The notes below the pieces were generated by a model. It made no database searches. It worked only from the letters and a program-made list of their open reading frames with translations, and had not been told where the DNA came from. From contig JAUXVF010000031.1 in the NCBI GenBank assembly GCA_030680355.1, positions 124,001 to 188,000 of the forward strand: 64,000 bases of DNA. The letters run 5' to 3'. Each line of letters begins with the position of its first letter. The first letter of the stretch is position 1. Of the stretch, positions 26,667-35,315 are shown one piece after another. The DNA is from Caulobacter sp. (GTDB taxonomy: Bacteria; Pseudomonadota; Alphaproteobacteria; Caulobacterales; Caulobacteraceae). The position numbers and the translations under genes are program-made.

Positions 26667-27491
26667 ATGACGCAGAGCGCCGAGAAGGCCCTGCAGGCGC
26701 CCGAAAGGGTTGTGTCAGAGTCGTCAGAGAGCGCGGGCTCTCCGGGCGAACTGAAGAATGCGGTCAAGCCGGTGCTCAACGCCATCCGGATTCTTCGCTA
26801 TCTGAGCGAAACTGGCAAGCCGGCGCGGGCGATCCAGATCGCACGGGCTATGGCGATCAACACCAGCACCTGTTTCAACATCCTGCGCACCTTGGTGAGC
26901 GAGAACGTCGTCGCCTTCGACCCATTATCGAAAACCTACACGATCGGTTTCGGCATGACCAAACTGGCCGAACGGAGCTTCACTGACAGCCAGCGCCTTG
27001 GGGCGGCCAAGCCGCTCATCCACGACCTGGCCGAACGCTTCGGCGTCACCGCCACGCTCTGGCGGCGAACGGGCGCCGACCGTATCGTCCTGGTCAGCGT
27101 GGAATACAGCCCCGGAGGCATGCGGGTGCACATGCCCACAGGCACAAGGCTGCCTTTGCTAATGGGCTCAACGGGACGGTTGTTCGCGGCTGGGCTTTCG
27201 GAAGACCAGGCCCGCAGTGAATTCGAATCCCTACGGTGGGCGCGACCCCTCACTTTTGACGACTATTGGGCCCAGGCTCAGGAGGCCCGCAAGCGCGGCT
27301 GGTCAATCGATGACGGCCATTTCGCTCAAGGCATCATGAGTGTCGCCGCCCCGGTGCTCGGTTCGAGCGGCGAGATCGTCTTCACATTGGTCTCGGTGAT
27401 GTTTCGGGCGCAGTACGACGACGAGGGTATCGCCAAGCTGGGCTCAGAGATGCTGGACCTGAGCCACAAGCTGCAGGAAATTCTTTGTTGA
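26667..27491 (+). CDS. IclR-family transcriptional regulator
   Basis: Start ATG 26667 follows CGGAGG. After a 35-residue charged tail comes the winged helix (AIRILRYLSETGKPARAIQIARAM...INTSTCFNILRTLV, about 38-85), then a GAF-like effector domain from 105 to the end. IclR proteins often control aromatic- and fatty-acid-type catabolic operons and bind 14-15 bp palindromes related to TGGAAATNATTTCCA. Palindromes of related form lie in the control regions of many units here, so this protein is the natural candidate for the cluster's regulator. It converges with the kinase-like gene, leaving 4 bp between stops. Confidence 0.95.
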   Translation: MTQSAEKALQAPERVVSESSESAGSPGELKNAVKPVLNAIRILRYLSETGKPARAIQIARAMAINTSTCFNILRTLVSENVVAFDPLSKTYTIGFGMTKLAERSFTDSQRLGAAKPLIHDLAERFGVTATLWRRTGADRIVLVSVEYSPGGMRVHMPTGTRLPLLMGSTGRLFAAGLSEDQARSEFESLRWARPLTFDDYWAQAQEARKRGWSIDDGHFAQGIMSVAAPVLGSSGEIVFTLVSVMFRAQYDDEGIAKLGSEMLDLSHKLQEILC

Positions 27492-27495
27492 CGGA

Positions 27496-28530
27496 TCAGG
27501 CCTGAAGCCAGCGTTCGGCCCTGGCCAGCAAACGCAGGGCGTTGCCATGAAGGCGCTCGCCCGTCTCGCGCGGGGCCTTGCCGGCGCATGCCCTTGCGAA
27601 CGTCCCCTCCAGAATGAGCGCCAGCTTGTAGCAGGCGAATACCTGATACCAGAGCACTGACCGCATATCACGACCGGTCAGGGCGGCGTAGTGCGCGATC
27701 AATTCCTCGCCGCTGGGAAAGCCGTCCCAGGGCTCGATCTGGGCGACAGTATAATCACCGTTGTGACCCGGCCAGGTGGCCAGCAGCCAACCCAGGTCCA
27801 CCATGGGATCGCCGATGGTTGCCAGTTCCCAGTCGATCACGGCCGCCAGGTCACCGCTGCCGTGGCGGTAGAGCACATTCTTGATATGGAAATCGCCGTG
27901 CATCAAACCAGGTTTGAAGCCAGCCGGGCGGTGGTCGTCGAGCCAGCGTCCGATGATGTCGACTCCAGGCAGCCCTGACGGGCCCGGCCAACCGTCATAG
28001 CGGCTGTAGTCCTCGAACTGCGCGCGCCAGCGCTCGACCTGGCGCTCCAGAAATCCCTGCGGCTTGCCAAAATCGGCCAGATCCACCGCGACGTGATCGA
28101 CCCGGCCGATGGCCGCCAGGGCTTCAACGATCGACAACCCCATCCGACGCCGGATCCTAGGGTCTCCAGCGTGAAGCGCCGGCATGCCGACGCCGACATT
28201 GAAGCCGTCGATGGCCTCCATCAAAAAGAAGGCCGCCCCGGACACTTTTGGGTCCCAACAGGCGGCAACAAGGCGGGCGTGAGGCACATCGGTCCGGGCC
28301 AAAGCTCCCAGCACCCGCACCTCGCGACGCGTGGTCTGGTCGCCGCCGGCCACGCTGTGCAGCGGCGGCTGGCGAAGAACAAAGCGCTGGCCGCCCTTGT
28401 CGAAGGCTAGAAGCAGGTTCTGGGTGCCGCCGGTCAGTTCGACGGCGTTGCTGATCGGGCCGGACGGCAGACCCGTCTCGTCCATCCAGGCTGCGACGCG
28501 GGACAGATCGATGGCGTCAGCCGGGTTCAT
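27496..28530 (-). CDS. APH-family phosphotransferase (LvaA/ACAD10-11 kinase-domain type)
   Basis: This 344-residue aminoglycoside-phosphotransferase-fold protein has the catalytic loop LMHGDFHIKNVLY and the metal-binding IDWELATIGDPMVDLGW. The ATGA overlap with the upstream acyl-CoA dehydrogenase is telling: in human ACAD10/11 the two domains are fused, and in the levulinate operon of Pseudomonas putida a similar kinase (LvaA) phosphorylates a 4-hydroxyacyl-CoA that a dehydrogenase-like partner then converts. I infer that this enzyme phosphorylates a hydroxyacyl-CoA intermediate; the substrate is unknown. Confidence 0.85.
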   Translation of the reverse strand: MNPADAIDLSRVAAWMDETGLPSGPISNAVELTGGTQNLLLAFDKGGQRFVLRQPPLHSVAGGDQTTRREVRVLGALARTDVPHARLVAACWDPKVSGAAFFLMEAIDGFNVGVGMPALHAGDPRIRRRMGLSIVEALAAIGRVDHVAVDLADFGKPQGFLERQVERWRAQFEDYSRYDGWPGPSGLPGVDIIGRWLDDHRPAGFKPGLMHGDFHIKNVLYRHGSGDLAAVIDWELATIGDPMVDLGWLLATWPGHNGDYTVAQIEPWDGFPSGEELIAHYAALTGRDMRSVLWYQVFACYKLALILEGTFARACAGKAPRETGERLHGNALRLLARAERWLQA

Positions 28531-29822
28531 CCAACCATTTCCAGCTCGGCGGCAGCTTCCAGGCCCAACCCGAACTTCTCCCGTGCGTCTGCCTTCAGTT
28601 TCGGCCCGTGATAGTCAGGGAACAGGCCAGCCGACGGGGTGCGACCCCGCAGCACCTGCTTGGCCAGCGTGATCTTGTGGACCTCGGTTGGACCGTCGGC
28701 CAGGCCGATGAGGAACGAGTCCGCGACAAGCCCGATGAACGGCATCTCGTTCGAAAGACCGAGGGACCCATGCAGATGAAGCGCGCGCGAGGCGATATCG
28801 TGCAGAAGCTTGGGCATGGCCGCCTTGACGGCGGCGATGTCGTGACGAACCAGCCGATAATCCTTGTGCTTGTCGATCCGCCAGGCCGTGCGCAGAACCA
28901 GCAGCCGGAACTGTTCCAGCTCGACCCATGAGTCCGCGATTTTTTCCTGCACCATCTGCTTGTCGGCCAGCCGTTCGCCCTGGGTGCGGCGAGCCAGCGC
29001 CCGGTCGCACAGCATGTCAAAGGCCTGGCGCGCCTTGCCCACGGTGCGCATGGCGTGATGGACCCGCCCGCCGCCCAACCGCACCTGGGCGACCTCGAAG
29101 GCGCAACCCTGTCCGCCCAACATGGCGTCGGCGCCGAGGCGCACATCCTTGAAGCGCAGATAGGCATGGGTCGGGGCGTGGGATCCGACGCCGACATTGC
29201 GAACGATCTCGTATCCAGGCGTGTCTGTGGGCACGATGAACATCGACATCCTGCGATGTGGCGCAGCGTCGGGATCCGTCACTGCCATGACAATGATGAA
29301 ACTGGCGTAGCGGGCGTTCGAGGCGAACCACTTTTCTCCGTTGAGCACCCATCCGTCGCCCTTCCGCACCGCGGCAGTGGTGAACATGGTTGGATCGGCG
29401 CCGCCAGCCGGTTCGGTCATGGAGAAACAGGAGACGATGTCGTTGTTCAGCAACGGCTGCAGAAAGCGCGCCTTCTGCACGGCCGTGCCGTAGTGGGCGA
29501 GGATCTCGGCGTTGCCGGAATCGGGCGCCTGGCAGCCGAACACCAGAGGCGCGAAGCGCGAGCGGCCGATGATCTCGTTCATCAGGGCCAGCTTGACCTG
29601 ACCATAGCCCTGACCGCCCAGCTCCGGACCCAGGTGGCATGCCCACAGACCGCGCGCTTTGACGACCTCTTGAAGCGGTCGCACCAGCCTGACGTTGAGC
29701 GGATTGGTCACGTCGAACGGGCTGTCGAGCACATGGTCGAGAGGCTCGACCTCCTGGGTGACAAACTGCTCGATCCAGTCGAGTTCGGTCTGGAAGGCCG
29801 GGTCGGTTTCGAAGTTCCACAT
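28527..29822 (-). CDS. Acyl-CoA dehydrogenase, ACAD10/11 or LvaC-like
   Basis: This protein has 431 residues from ATG 29822; the frame continues upstream into the SDR stop region but that start is less likely. SMTEPAGGADPTMF is the flavin loop and LNGEKWFASNARYA follows. The C-terminal DGPTEVHKITLAKQVLR is the ACAD10/11-type ending in place of YEGT. It is translationally coupled to the phosphotransferase gene, so the pair may isomerise or dehydrate a phosphorylated hydroxyacyl-CoA. It follows the SDR gene by 16 bp in the same operon. Confidence 0.93.
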   Translation of the reverse strand: MWNFETDPAFQTELDWIEQFVTQEVEPLDHVLDSPFDVTNPLNVRLVRPLQEVVKARGLWACHLGPELGGQGYGQVKLALMNEIIGRSRFAPLVFGCQAPDSGNAEILAHYGTAVQKARFLQPLLNNDIVSCFSMTEPAGGADPTMFTTAAVRKGDGWVLNGEKWFASNARYASFIIVMAVTDPDAAPHRRMSMFIVPTDTPGYEIVRNVGVGSHAPTHAYLRFKDVRLGADAMLGGQGCAFEVAQVRLGGGRVHHAMRTVGKARQAFDMLCDRALARRTQGERLADKQMVQEKIADSWVELEQFRLLVLRTAWRIDKHKDYRLVRHDIAAVKAAMPKLLHDIASRALHLHGSLGLSNEMPFIGLVADSFLIGLADGPTEVHKITLAKQVLRGRTPSAGLFPDYHGPKLKADAREKFGLGLEAAAELEMVG

Positions 29823-29838
29823 GGTTTTGGGTTCCAGA

Positions 29839-30582
29839 TCAGCTGAGCGTGCGGCCGCCATCGACGACAATGGTTTCGCCCACGACGTATGCGGCGAGCG
29901 GTGAGGCCAGGAAGAGGACGATGTTGGCGATCTCCTGGGGCTGGCCGAGGCGCCCCAGGGGAATGCCCTCGAGTCGTTTTGCCAGCCGGTCAGGCTGGTC
30001 AGTCGTAGCAGCGGTCATCTTGGTGGCGACCAGACCCGGTGCGACGCCGTTGACGCGGATGCCATCGCTGGCCCAGGCGACTGCAAGCGTGCGGGTCAGA
30101 TGGATCAAGCCGGCCTTCGAGGCGGCATAGGCCGGATTGCCCTTGGTGGCGCGGCGGCCACCCACTGAACTGATCGTAACCAGGGCACCGCCGCTGGCGG
30201 CCAGCAGCGGCCGAAATTTCACGGCGCAGTCCATGACGCTGCTGAGGTTGACGTCCAGCACGCGACGGAAGGTGTCCGGCTCGAACTCCTTGCGGCGGTA
30301 TTCTACCGCGCCCTGCGACAACACCAGCACGTCCAGCGCCTCAAACGCCGGCGTCCAGGCTGCCACCGCACCGGGCTCGGTGACATCGAGTCGGGAATAG
30401 GCCAGGCCACCCAGCTGAGCTGCGTCCGTCCCATAGGCCTGCGCTGATGCGCGGGTGCCGGTGATGTGCACGGTCGCCCCCGCCGCCAGAAAGCCGCGCG
30501 CCGTGGCGTTGCCGATCCCGCTGGATCCGCCCACGACGAGCACCTGCTTGCCCGTAAAGTCCCAGGCCGCAATCGATGGCAT
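29839..30582 (-). CDS. SDR oxidoreductase
   Basis: This classical short-chain dehydrogenase has 247 residues. VLVVGGSSGIGNATA binds the nucleotide, SSVGGRR holds the catalytic serine and YAASK the tyrosine-lysine pair. The C-terminus ETIVVDGGRTLS is usual. The ATG at 30582 shares one base with the stop of the gene upstream (TGATG). In the operon it precedes the LvaC-like dehydrogenase, and the levulinate operon of P. putida also has an SDR, which fits a hydroxy/oxo conversion. Confidence 0.94.
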   Translation of the reverse strand: MPSIAAWDFTGKQVLVVGGSSGIGNATARGFLAAGATVHITGTRASAQAYGTDAAQLGGLAYSRLDVTEPGAVAAWTPAFEALDVLVLSQGAVEYRRKEFEPDTFRRVLDVNLSSVMDCAVKFRPLLAASGGALVTISSVGGRRATKGNPAYAASKAGLIHLTRTLAVAWASDGIRVNGVAPGLVATKMTAATTDQPDRLAKRLEGIPLGRLGQPQEIANIVLFLASPLAAYVVGETIVVDGGRTLS

Positions 30583-31094
30583 CACTCGGCCTCATAGGCT
30601 TGTTGGACAAAGGTCATTCGGCCGCCGGCCAGCATCAGCGCGCAGAACAGGTTCAACTCGACGATCTGTTCGGTGCTGAACTGGGATTCAAGCGCGGCGT
30701 AGTGCGTATCGTTGATTGCGAAATAGTCGTCGGCGAACAGCTGGGCGTAGTGAAGCGCAGCCTGCTCGGCCGGCGTGAAATGTGGATCGGACCAGTCGCG
30801 ACAATTGATGTCGTCCTCCGAAACGGTGTCGGTTTTTCTGGCGATCTGACAGGCGTGACAATTGGTGACGCTGGCGATCTTCAGGCGAACCAGTTCCCGC
30901 AGACGCGCGTCGAGACAGCCGCTGGTCTGTATGGCCTCCAGGGCCGCCAGCCAGGCCTCCGCCACCGCGGGTCGATGCGCCCAGATCTGGACAGGCAGGG
31001 TCGAGCTCAACAGGCGGGATTCGACGCCGCGCGCCACCGCCGCCGACAGCGATGGCGGCAGTTCGGCGAGCGGGACCGGGTTGATGCGGACCAC
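30582..31094 (-). CDS. Carboxymuconolactone decarboxylase/AhpD-fold protein
   Basis: This 170-residue helical protein has the CxxC of the AhpD fold in TNCHACQIARKTD, used for redox or proton transfer. The GTG start lies 2 bp after the stop of the upstream crotonase. Such proteins are frequent accessories in catabolic operons, either as peroxide-reducing partners or, in the CMD branch, as decarboxylases. The CxxC favours the redox role. Confidence 0.88.
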   Translation of the reverse strand: MVRINPVPLAELPPSLSAAVARGVESRLLSSTLPVQIWAHRPAVAEAWLAALEAIQTSGCLDARLRELVRLKIASVTNCHACQIARKTDTVSEDDINCRDWSDPHFTPAEQAALHYAQLFADDYFAINDTHYAALESQFSTEQIVELNLFCALMLAGGRMTFVQQAYEAE

Positions 31095-31096
31095 GT

Positions 31097-31897
31097 CTAG
31101 CGCCCCTGATACTGGGCGGGACGACGTTCCAGGAAGGCATTGACGGCTTCGTGGTGATCGTCGGTGTGATGGGCCAGGGCCTGAAAGGCTGCCGACATCT
31201 CCAGCAGACTGTCGAGCCGCATGTGCTGGCCTTCGCGCAGCAGGCGCTTGGTCAGCCGAAGGGAATGGGCCGGGTGGGCGGCGACGCGCTCCGCCATCGC
31301 CCGCGCTTCGGCCTCCAGCGCTTCGGGCGGCACGACTTTGGTGACCAGGTTCCAGCGCAGGGCTTCATCGGCGTCGATCATGTCGCCGGTCAGCGCCAGT
31401 TCGGTCGCCTTGGGAATGCCGACGATGCGCGGCAGAAGCCAGGCCCCGCCGTCGCCAGGCACGATGCCCAGCTTCACGAAACTTTCGGCGAATTTGGCCG
31501 TGCTGGCGGCGAGGCGAATGTCGCACATGCAGGCAAGGTCGAGCCCCGCGCCGATCGCCGGACCGTTCACGGCGGCGATGACCGTGGCTTCAAGGTTATA
31601 GAGCGCGATCGGGATGCGTTGGATGCCCAATCGGTAAGCGTGGCGAAGCTCGTAGGGCGAGCCGGCGAAGATGCCGCCCCGGTCGCGCATGTCTTTTACG
31701 TTGCCGCCCGCGCAGAAGGCCGAGCCGGCACCGGTCAGAATGACGACCTTGACGCTGAGGTCGGCGCCAATGGCCTCGCAGGCCGTCACGAATTCGGCCA
31801 TCTGGCCAGGCTCGGTGAGCGCGTTGCGGGTCTCGGGCCGGTTCATTCGCAGAGTGACGATGGCGCCGTCGCGGCTCTGTTCAAGGAAGGGAGTCAT
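31097..31897 (-). CDS. Crotonase-family protein
   Basis: This protein has 266 residues from ATG 31897; the 44 upstream codons overlap another gene. The oxyanion loop AFCAGGNVKDM is present, but at the first catalytic-glutamate site the sequence reads GAGLDLACMCDIRLA (Asp), and the second site reads FVKLGIVPGDGG without the PE step. It may therefore be a hydratase with altered residues, an isomerase or a hydrolase. It is coupled by ATGA to the upstream small acyl-CoA dehydrogenase. Confidence 0.9.
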   Translation of the reverse strand: MTPFLEQSRDGAIVTLRMNRPETRNALTEPGQMAEFVTACEAIGADLSVKVVILTGAGSAFCAGGNVKDMRDRGGIFAGSPYELRHAYRLGIQRIPIALYNLEATVIAAVNGPAIGAGLDLACMCDIRLAASTAKFAESFVKLGIVPGDGGAWLLPRIVGIPKATELALTGDMIDADEALRWNLVTKVVPPEALEAEARAMAERVAAHPAHSLRLTKRLLREGQHMRLDSLLEMSAAFQALAHHTDDHHEAVNAFLERRPAQYQGR

Positions 31898-32946
31898 GCC
31901 GTCACCGTTGTACTGAAGTCGCCGTGCGTGACCGCCGGCCAAAGACCCGTCGAACCGCCGGCGCAAGCCTGGCGACCCAGGCGTTCGGACCAGAAGCTTT
32001 GACCGCCGAACTCCGCGCGCCAGGACCACAGCCGGCGGGTGGTGAAGTGCAGGCTGTGCTCGTGGGTTATGCCGATGGCGCCAAACACGGCGTGGGCCGC
32101 GGACGCGGCCAGACCCGCCAGCTCCGACGTGCAGATCTTCGCCGTCGCAACGGCAAACGGCGACAATCTAGCGTCAGCCGTATTGAAGGCATGTTCGGCT
32201 GCGGCGCTCGCCAGCAGGGCCTGGGTCGCCAGTTGGGCCAGGGTCTGTTGCACGGCCTGGAACTGACCGATCGGCCGACCAAACTGCACCCGTTCGTTGG
32301 CGTACTGCGTCGCCTGCTCCAGCACCCGCTCGATTGCGCCGGCGATCTGGGCTGAACGGACCATGGCCCCGGTCATCAACAGGGCGTCGGGGTCGTGGGG
32401 CCAGTCTCCGGTGGCCGTTGGCTGCGCGTCGCTCAGACGCAGATCGTCGCGCGGCTCGCCCGCGATGTTGGCGGCGCCGACGGCGGTAAAATCCGATCTG
32501 GCGAACAGCACCACACGGGGCGATACGCGGCCCGCCAGAACAACCAGATGCTCGCAGGCGGCGCCCCAGGCGACGCCTGACAGGTTGGCGCTGAAGCCGC
32601 CGCTCTCCCATTCGATGTCGGGCGCGGCGGCGATAGCCACGGGACCCAACACCGACGGTAGGCCCGCGACAGACAGCAGCCAGCCGCCGACAACGGTTTC
32701 AACAAGCGGGATCGGCGGACCGTGTCGACCCGCCGAACGCACCAACGCAAAGATCTCGCTCCACGTGGCGCCGGCGCCGCCTGATTCCTCATGGATCGCA
32801 GCATGGGTGAGGCCGGCGTCCTCGACGGCGCTCCAAAGTTCGGCGGGCCATTGGCCCTGCTCTGCGTCGCGCAGCAAGGCTGGCGTAACGCCTCTGCCCA
32901 GCACGCCCTCGACCGAGGTTTCAAGAATGTCGCGTATACCGCTCAT
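31894..32946 (-). CDS. Acyl-CoA dehydrogenase-like subunit, probably the non-flavin-loop partner
   Basis: The 350-residue protein has the overall acyl-CoA dehydrogenase layout (helical start, FGRPIGQFQAVQQTLAQLA near 235-253) but lacks the TEPxxGSD flavin loop and the C-terminal GGT motif. Steroid-degrading bacteria use alpha2-beta2 dehydrogenases made of one complete and one reduced chain (for example FadE28-FadE29). The ATGA overlap with the complete 384-residue dehydrogenase directly upstream fits such a pair. Confidence 0.88.
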   Translation of the reverse strand: MSGIRDILETSVEGVLGRGVTPALLRDAEQGQWPAELWSAVEDAGLTHAAIHEESGGAGATWSEIFALVRSAGRHGPPIPLVETVVGGWLLSVAGLPSVLGPVAIAAAPDIEWESGGFSANLSGVAWGAACEHLVVLAGRVSPRVVLFARSDFTAVGAANIAGEPRDDLRLSDAQPTATGDWPHDPDALLMTGAMVRSAQIAGAIERVLEQATQYANERVQFGRPIGQFQAVQQTLAQLATQALLASAAAEHAFNTADARLSPFAVATAKICTSELAGLAASAAHAVFGAIGITHEHSLHFTTRRLWSWRAEFGGQSFWSERLGRQACAGGSTGLWPAVTHGDFSTTVTA

Positions 32947-34097
32947 CGCAATCCAAGCCCCCGGGCGATGATGCCGCGCAATATTTCGCGGGTGCCGCCT
33001 CGCAACGAGAATGAGGGAGCCATCTGTGTGACATAGGCGAGCACCGCCTGGTGATCCGAACCGCCCGCGCGGCGCGGCTCGGCATCGAACAGCCGCTGGG
33101 CGATTTCAGGGATTTCCTGTTCGAACCCCGTGCCCAGATCCTTGACGCAGGAAGCGGCCCAGGCCGGGTCCTCGCCGTTCTGGAGCTTCCCTGTGACCGC
33201 GAGCGACATCTGCCGCAGGGCGGCCAGTTTGGCGACCAGGCGGCCGATTTCGCGCGCCTGACCCGAGTCCGGGTCCGGTCCGACGGCGTCGATCAGCGTG
33301 TGGACCAGGGCAATGCTCGAGAGGATGCGTTCGGGGCCGCTTCGCTCGAACGCGAGTTCCGCCATCACCTGACTCCACCCCTGGCCTTCGGCGCCGATCA
33401 GGGCGTCGGCGTCAAGAACAACGTCCTCGAACAGCACCTCATTGAAGTGCTCCATCCCGGAAAGGTCCTTGATCGGGCGAACGGTCACCCCGGGCAGATT
33501 CAGGTCGATGATGAACTGTGATTTGCCGCCCCGTCGGTCGCCCTCGGCGCCGCCGGTCTGGGCCAGGACGATCATGAAATGTGAGAGGTTGGCGTTGGTG
33601 GTCCAGACCTTGCGCCCGTTCAGCACCCAACCGTCGCCCTTGCGTTCGGCCTTGGTGCGAATGGAGGCAAGGTCGGAGCCAGAATCCGGCTCACTCATGC
33701 CGATGCAGAAGTACGATTCGCCACGACAGATCGGCGGGATGTAGCGCTCCTTCTGGGCTTCCGTGCCGAAGCGCAGGATCAGCGGTGCGCTCTGACGGTC
33801 GGCGATCCAGTGAGCCGAGACCGGCGCGCCGGCGACGAGCAGTTCCTCGACTACGACATAGCGCGCGAAGGCGGTCGCTTCCTGCCCGCCATACTGCTTG
33901 GGCAGGGTCAGTCCCAGCCAGCCTCGCCGCCCCAGTTCGCGACTGAATGCGGCATCATGGCCCATCCAGGAAAGCGCGCGCATGGCGGGTGGCCGCGTCG
34001 CCAGTGCGGCAGCCAGGAACGTGCGAACCTCTGCCCGAAGCGTGTCATGTTCGGAAGGCAGCGGACTGAGCGCGAGGCGTTGCAGGTTCACGCGCAT
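32943..34097 (-). CDS. Acyl-CoA dehydrogenase, flavin-loop subunit of a likely heteromeric enzyme
   Basis: This 384-residue protein has GMSEPDSGSDLASIRTKAER for the flavin loop, LNGRKVWTTNANLSHF after it and SLRGGTREILRGIIARGLGL at the end. It opens the minus-strand operon that runs through seven genes to the phosphotransferase. The next gene, overlapping by ATGA, is a reduced dehydrogenase-like chain, so the two probably form one enzyme. A control region with two palindromes separates it from the divergent quinone-oxidoreductase gene. Confidence 0.94.
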   Translation of the reverse strand: MRVNLQRLALSPLPSEHDTLRAEVRTFLAAALATRPPAMRALSWMGHDAAFSRELGRRGWLGLTLPKQYGGQEATAFARYVVVEELLVAGAPVSAHWIADRQSAPLILRFGTEAQKERYIPPICRGESYFCIGMSEPDSGSDLASIRTKAERKGDGWVLNGRKVWTTNANLSHFMIVLAQTGGAEGDRRGGKSQFIIDLNLPGVTVRPIKDLSGMEHFNEVLFEDVVLDADALIGAEGQGWSQVMAELAFERSGPERILSSIALVHTLIDAVGPDPDSGQAREIGRLVAKLAALRQMSLAVTGKLQNGEDPAWAASCVKDLGTGFEQEIPEIAQRLFDAEPRRAGGSDHQAVLAYVTQMAPSFSLRGGTREILRGIIARGLGLR

Positions 34098-34153
34098 GAC
34101 CCCGCCGGGACGGGAGCGATCGAGGAGCGGTGGCTCATAGCGATTTCCCTAGC

Positions 34154-34168
34154 GAGAAATAATTCTGG
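34154..34168. promoter_or_regulatory. Palindromic operator candidate, site 2a
   Basis: GAGAAATAATTCTGG holds AGAA and TTCT arms four bases apart, in the divergent region between the acyl-CoA dehydrogenase operon and the MDR gene. A second similar site follows three bases later. Confidence 0.4.
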
Positions 34169-34170
34169 AT

Positions 34171-34185
34171 AGAAAATGATCTTCT
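34171..34185. promoter_or_regulatory. Palindromic operator candidate, site 2b
   Basis: AGAAAATGATCTTCT, with AGAA/TTCT arms seven bases apart. Together with site 2a it makes a tandem in a short AT-rich divergent promoter region. Confidence 0.4.
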
Positions 34186-34271
34186 GATATTGAAACAAAA
34201 TTGCCCTATCTGCGTGGGCGTGTCTAGTGTGTGGCGAGGGGCAATCGAGCCCATTTCAAGGGGAGGGCGCT

Positions 34272-35255
34272 ATGAAAGCCATTGTCGTCAGGGCGTATGG
34301 CGCATTCGACGCATTGCGCGTGGAGGACCATGACGCGCCAACGGTGGGCCCGGGACAGGTGAGGGTGCGGGTGCACGCCGCCGCAGCCAACTATGTCGAC
34401 GCGCTGATCGTGTCGGGCCGCTATCAGGTCAAGCCGCCCTTGCCGTTTATTCCTGGCGCGGAATTTGGCGGCCTGGTGGAGTCGGTTGGCGAGGGCGTCG
34501 ACCGACTGTCGGTCGGTGACCGGGTCTGCGGGTCGCAAGTGGGCGGCGCGTTCGGAGAACTGGTCACGGCCAGCGCCACGATGGTGTTCAGGATTCCCGC
34601 TTCAATGAGCTTCATCGATGCGGCCATCTTCCGGGCCAGCAACGGCACCGCCTTTCATGCCTTGGTGCAGCGGGGGGCATTGCAGCGCGGTGAGACCGTG
34701 TTGGTGCTGGGCGGCGGCGGCGCGGTTGGCTATTCGGCGATCCAGATAGCCAAGGCGCTGGGGGCGCGGGTCATTGCTTCGGCTTCGTCGACAGAAAAGC
34801 GTGTCCTGGCCATGACGGCCGGCGCGGACCTGGCCCTGGACACCAGCGCGCCCGACTGGTCCGACCAGGTCAAGGCCGCCACGGCCGGACGTGGGGTTGA
34901 CGTTGTGGTTGATCCGGTCGGCGGCGACATGAGCGAGACGGCGTTTCGACGGCTCGCCTGGCGCGGCCGGCACCTGGTGATTGGCTTCGCCGCAGGTGGC
35001 ATTCCGGCGATCAAGGCCAATCTGGCCCTGCTCAAAGGGGCTGCGATGGTGGGGGTGGATTTTCGACAGTTCAACCTGTTCGAACCCGAAACGGCCGCTG
35101 AAAATATGAGCCGCCTGCTGGCGCTTTACGAGGCGGGAGCGCTGCCTGTTCCTCCGGTGAAGATATATGCGCCGCAGGACGCCGGCGCGGCTCTGGCTGA
35201 CGCCCTGTCCGGCGCGGTGCTGGGCCGTCGTGTTGTCGACTTCTCCACCTGGTGA
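34272..35255 (+). CDS. Zinc-independent MDR oxidoreductase (quinone oxidoreductase type)
   Basis: The ATG at 34272 follows AAGGGGAGGG. This 327-residue protein shows the GroES-like entry (GPGQVRVRVHAAAANYVD), PFIPGAEFGG, and the nucleotide loop VLVLGGGGAVGYSAIQIAKA. The zinc-binding cysteines of alcohol dehydrogenases are absent, so it is a reductase of the NADPH:quinone or enoyl type. A role as enoyl-CoA or enone reductase would suit the pathway; that is inference. It converges with the CoA ligase gene. Confidence 0.93.
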   Translation: MKAIVVRAYGAFDALRVEDHDAPTVGPGQVRVRVHAAAANYVDALIVSGRYQVKPPLPFIPGAEFGGLVESVGEGVDRLSVGDRVCGSQVGGAFGELVTASATMVFRIPASMSFIDAAIFRASNGTAFHALVQRGALQRGETVLVLGGGGAVGYSAIQIAKALGARVIASASSTEKRVLAMTAGADLALDTSAPDWSDQVKAATAGRGVDVVVDPVGGDMSETAFRRLAWRGRHLVIGFAAGGIPAIKANLALLKGAAMVGVDFRQFNLFEPETAAENMSRLLALYEAGALPVPPVKIYAPQDAGAALADALSGAVLGRRVVDFSTW

Positions 35256-35315
35256 GAAGGCTCCCGCTGTCGCAAATGCGTGCGACGGATGCAGAGTTCA
35301 GAGTTGCTCGGCCAG

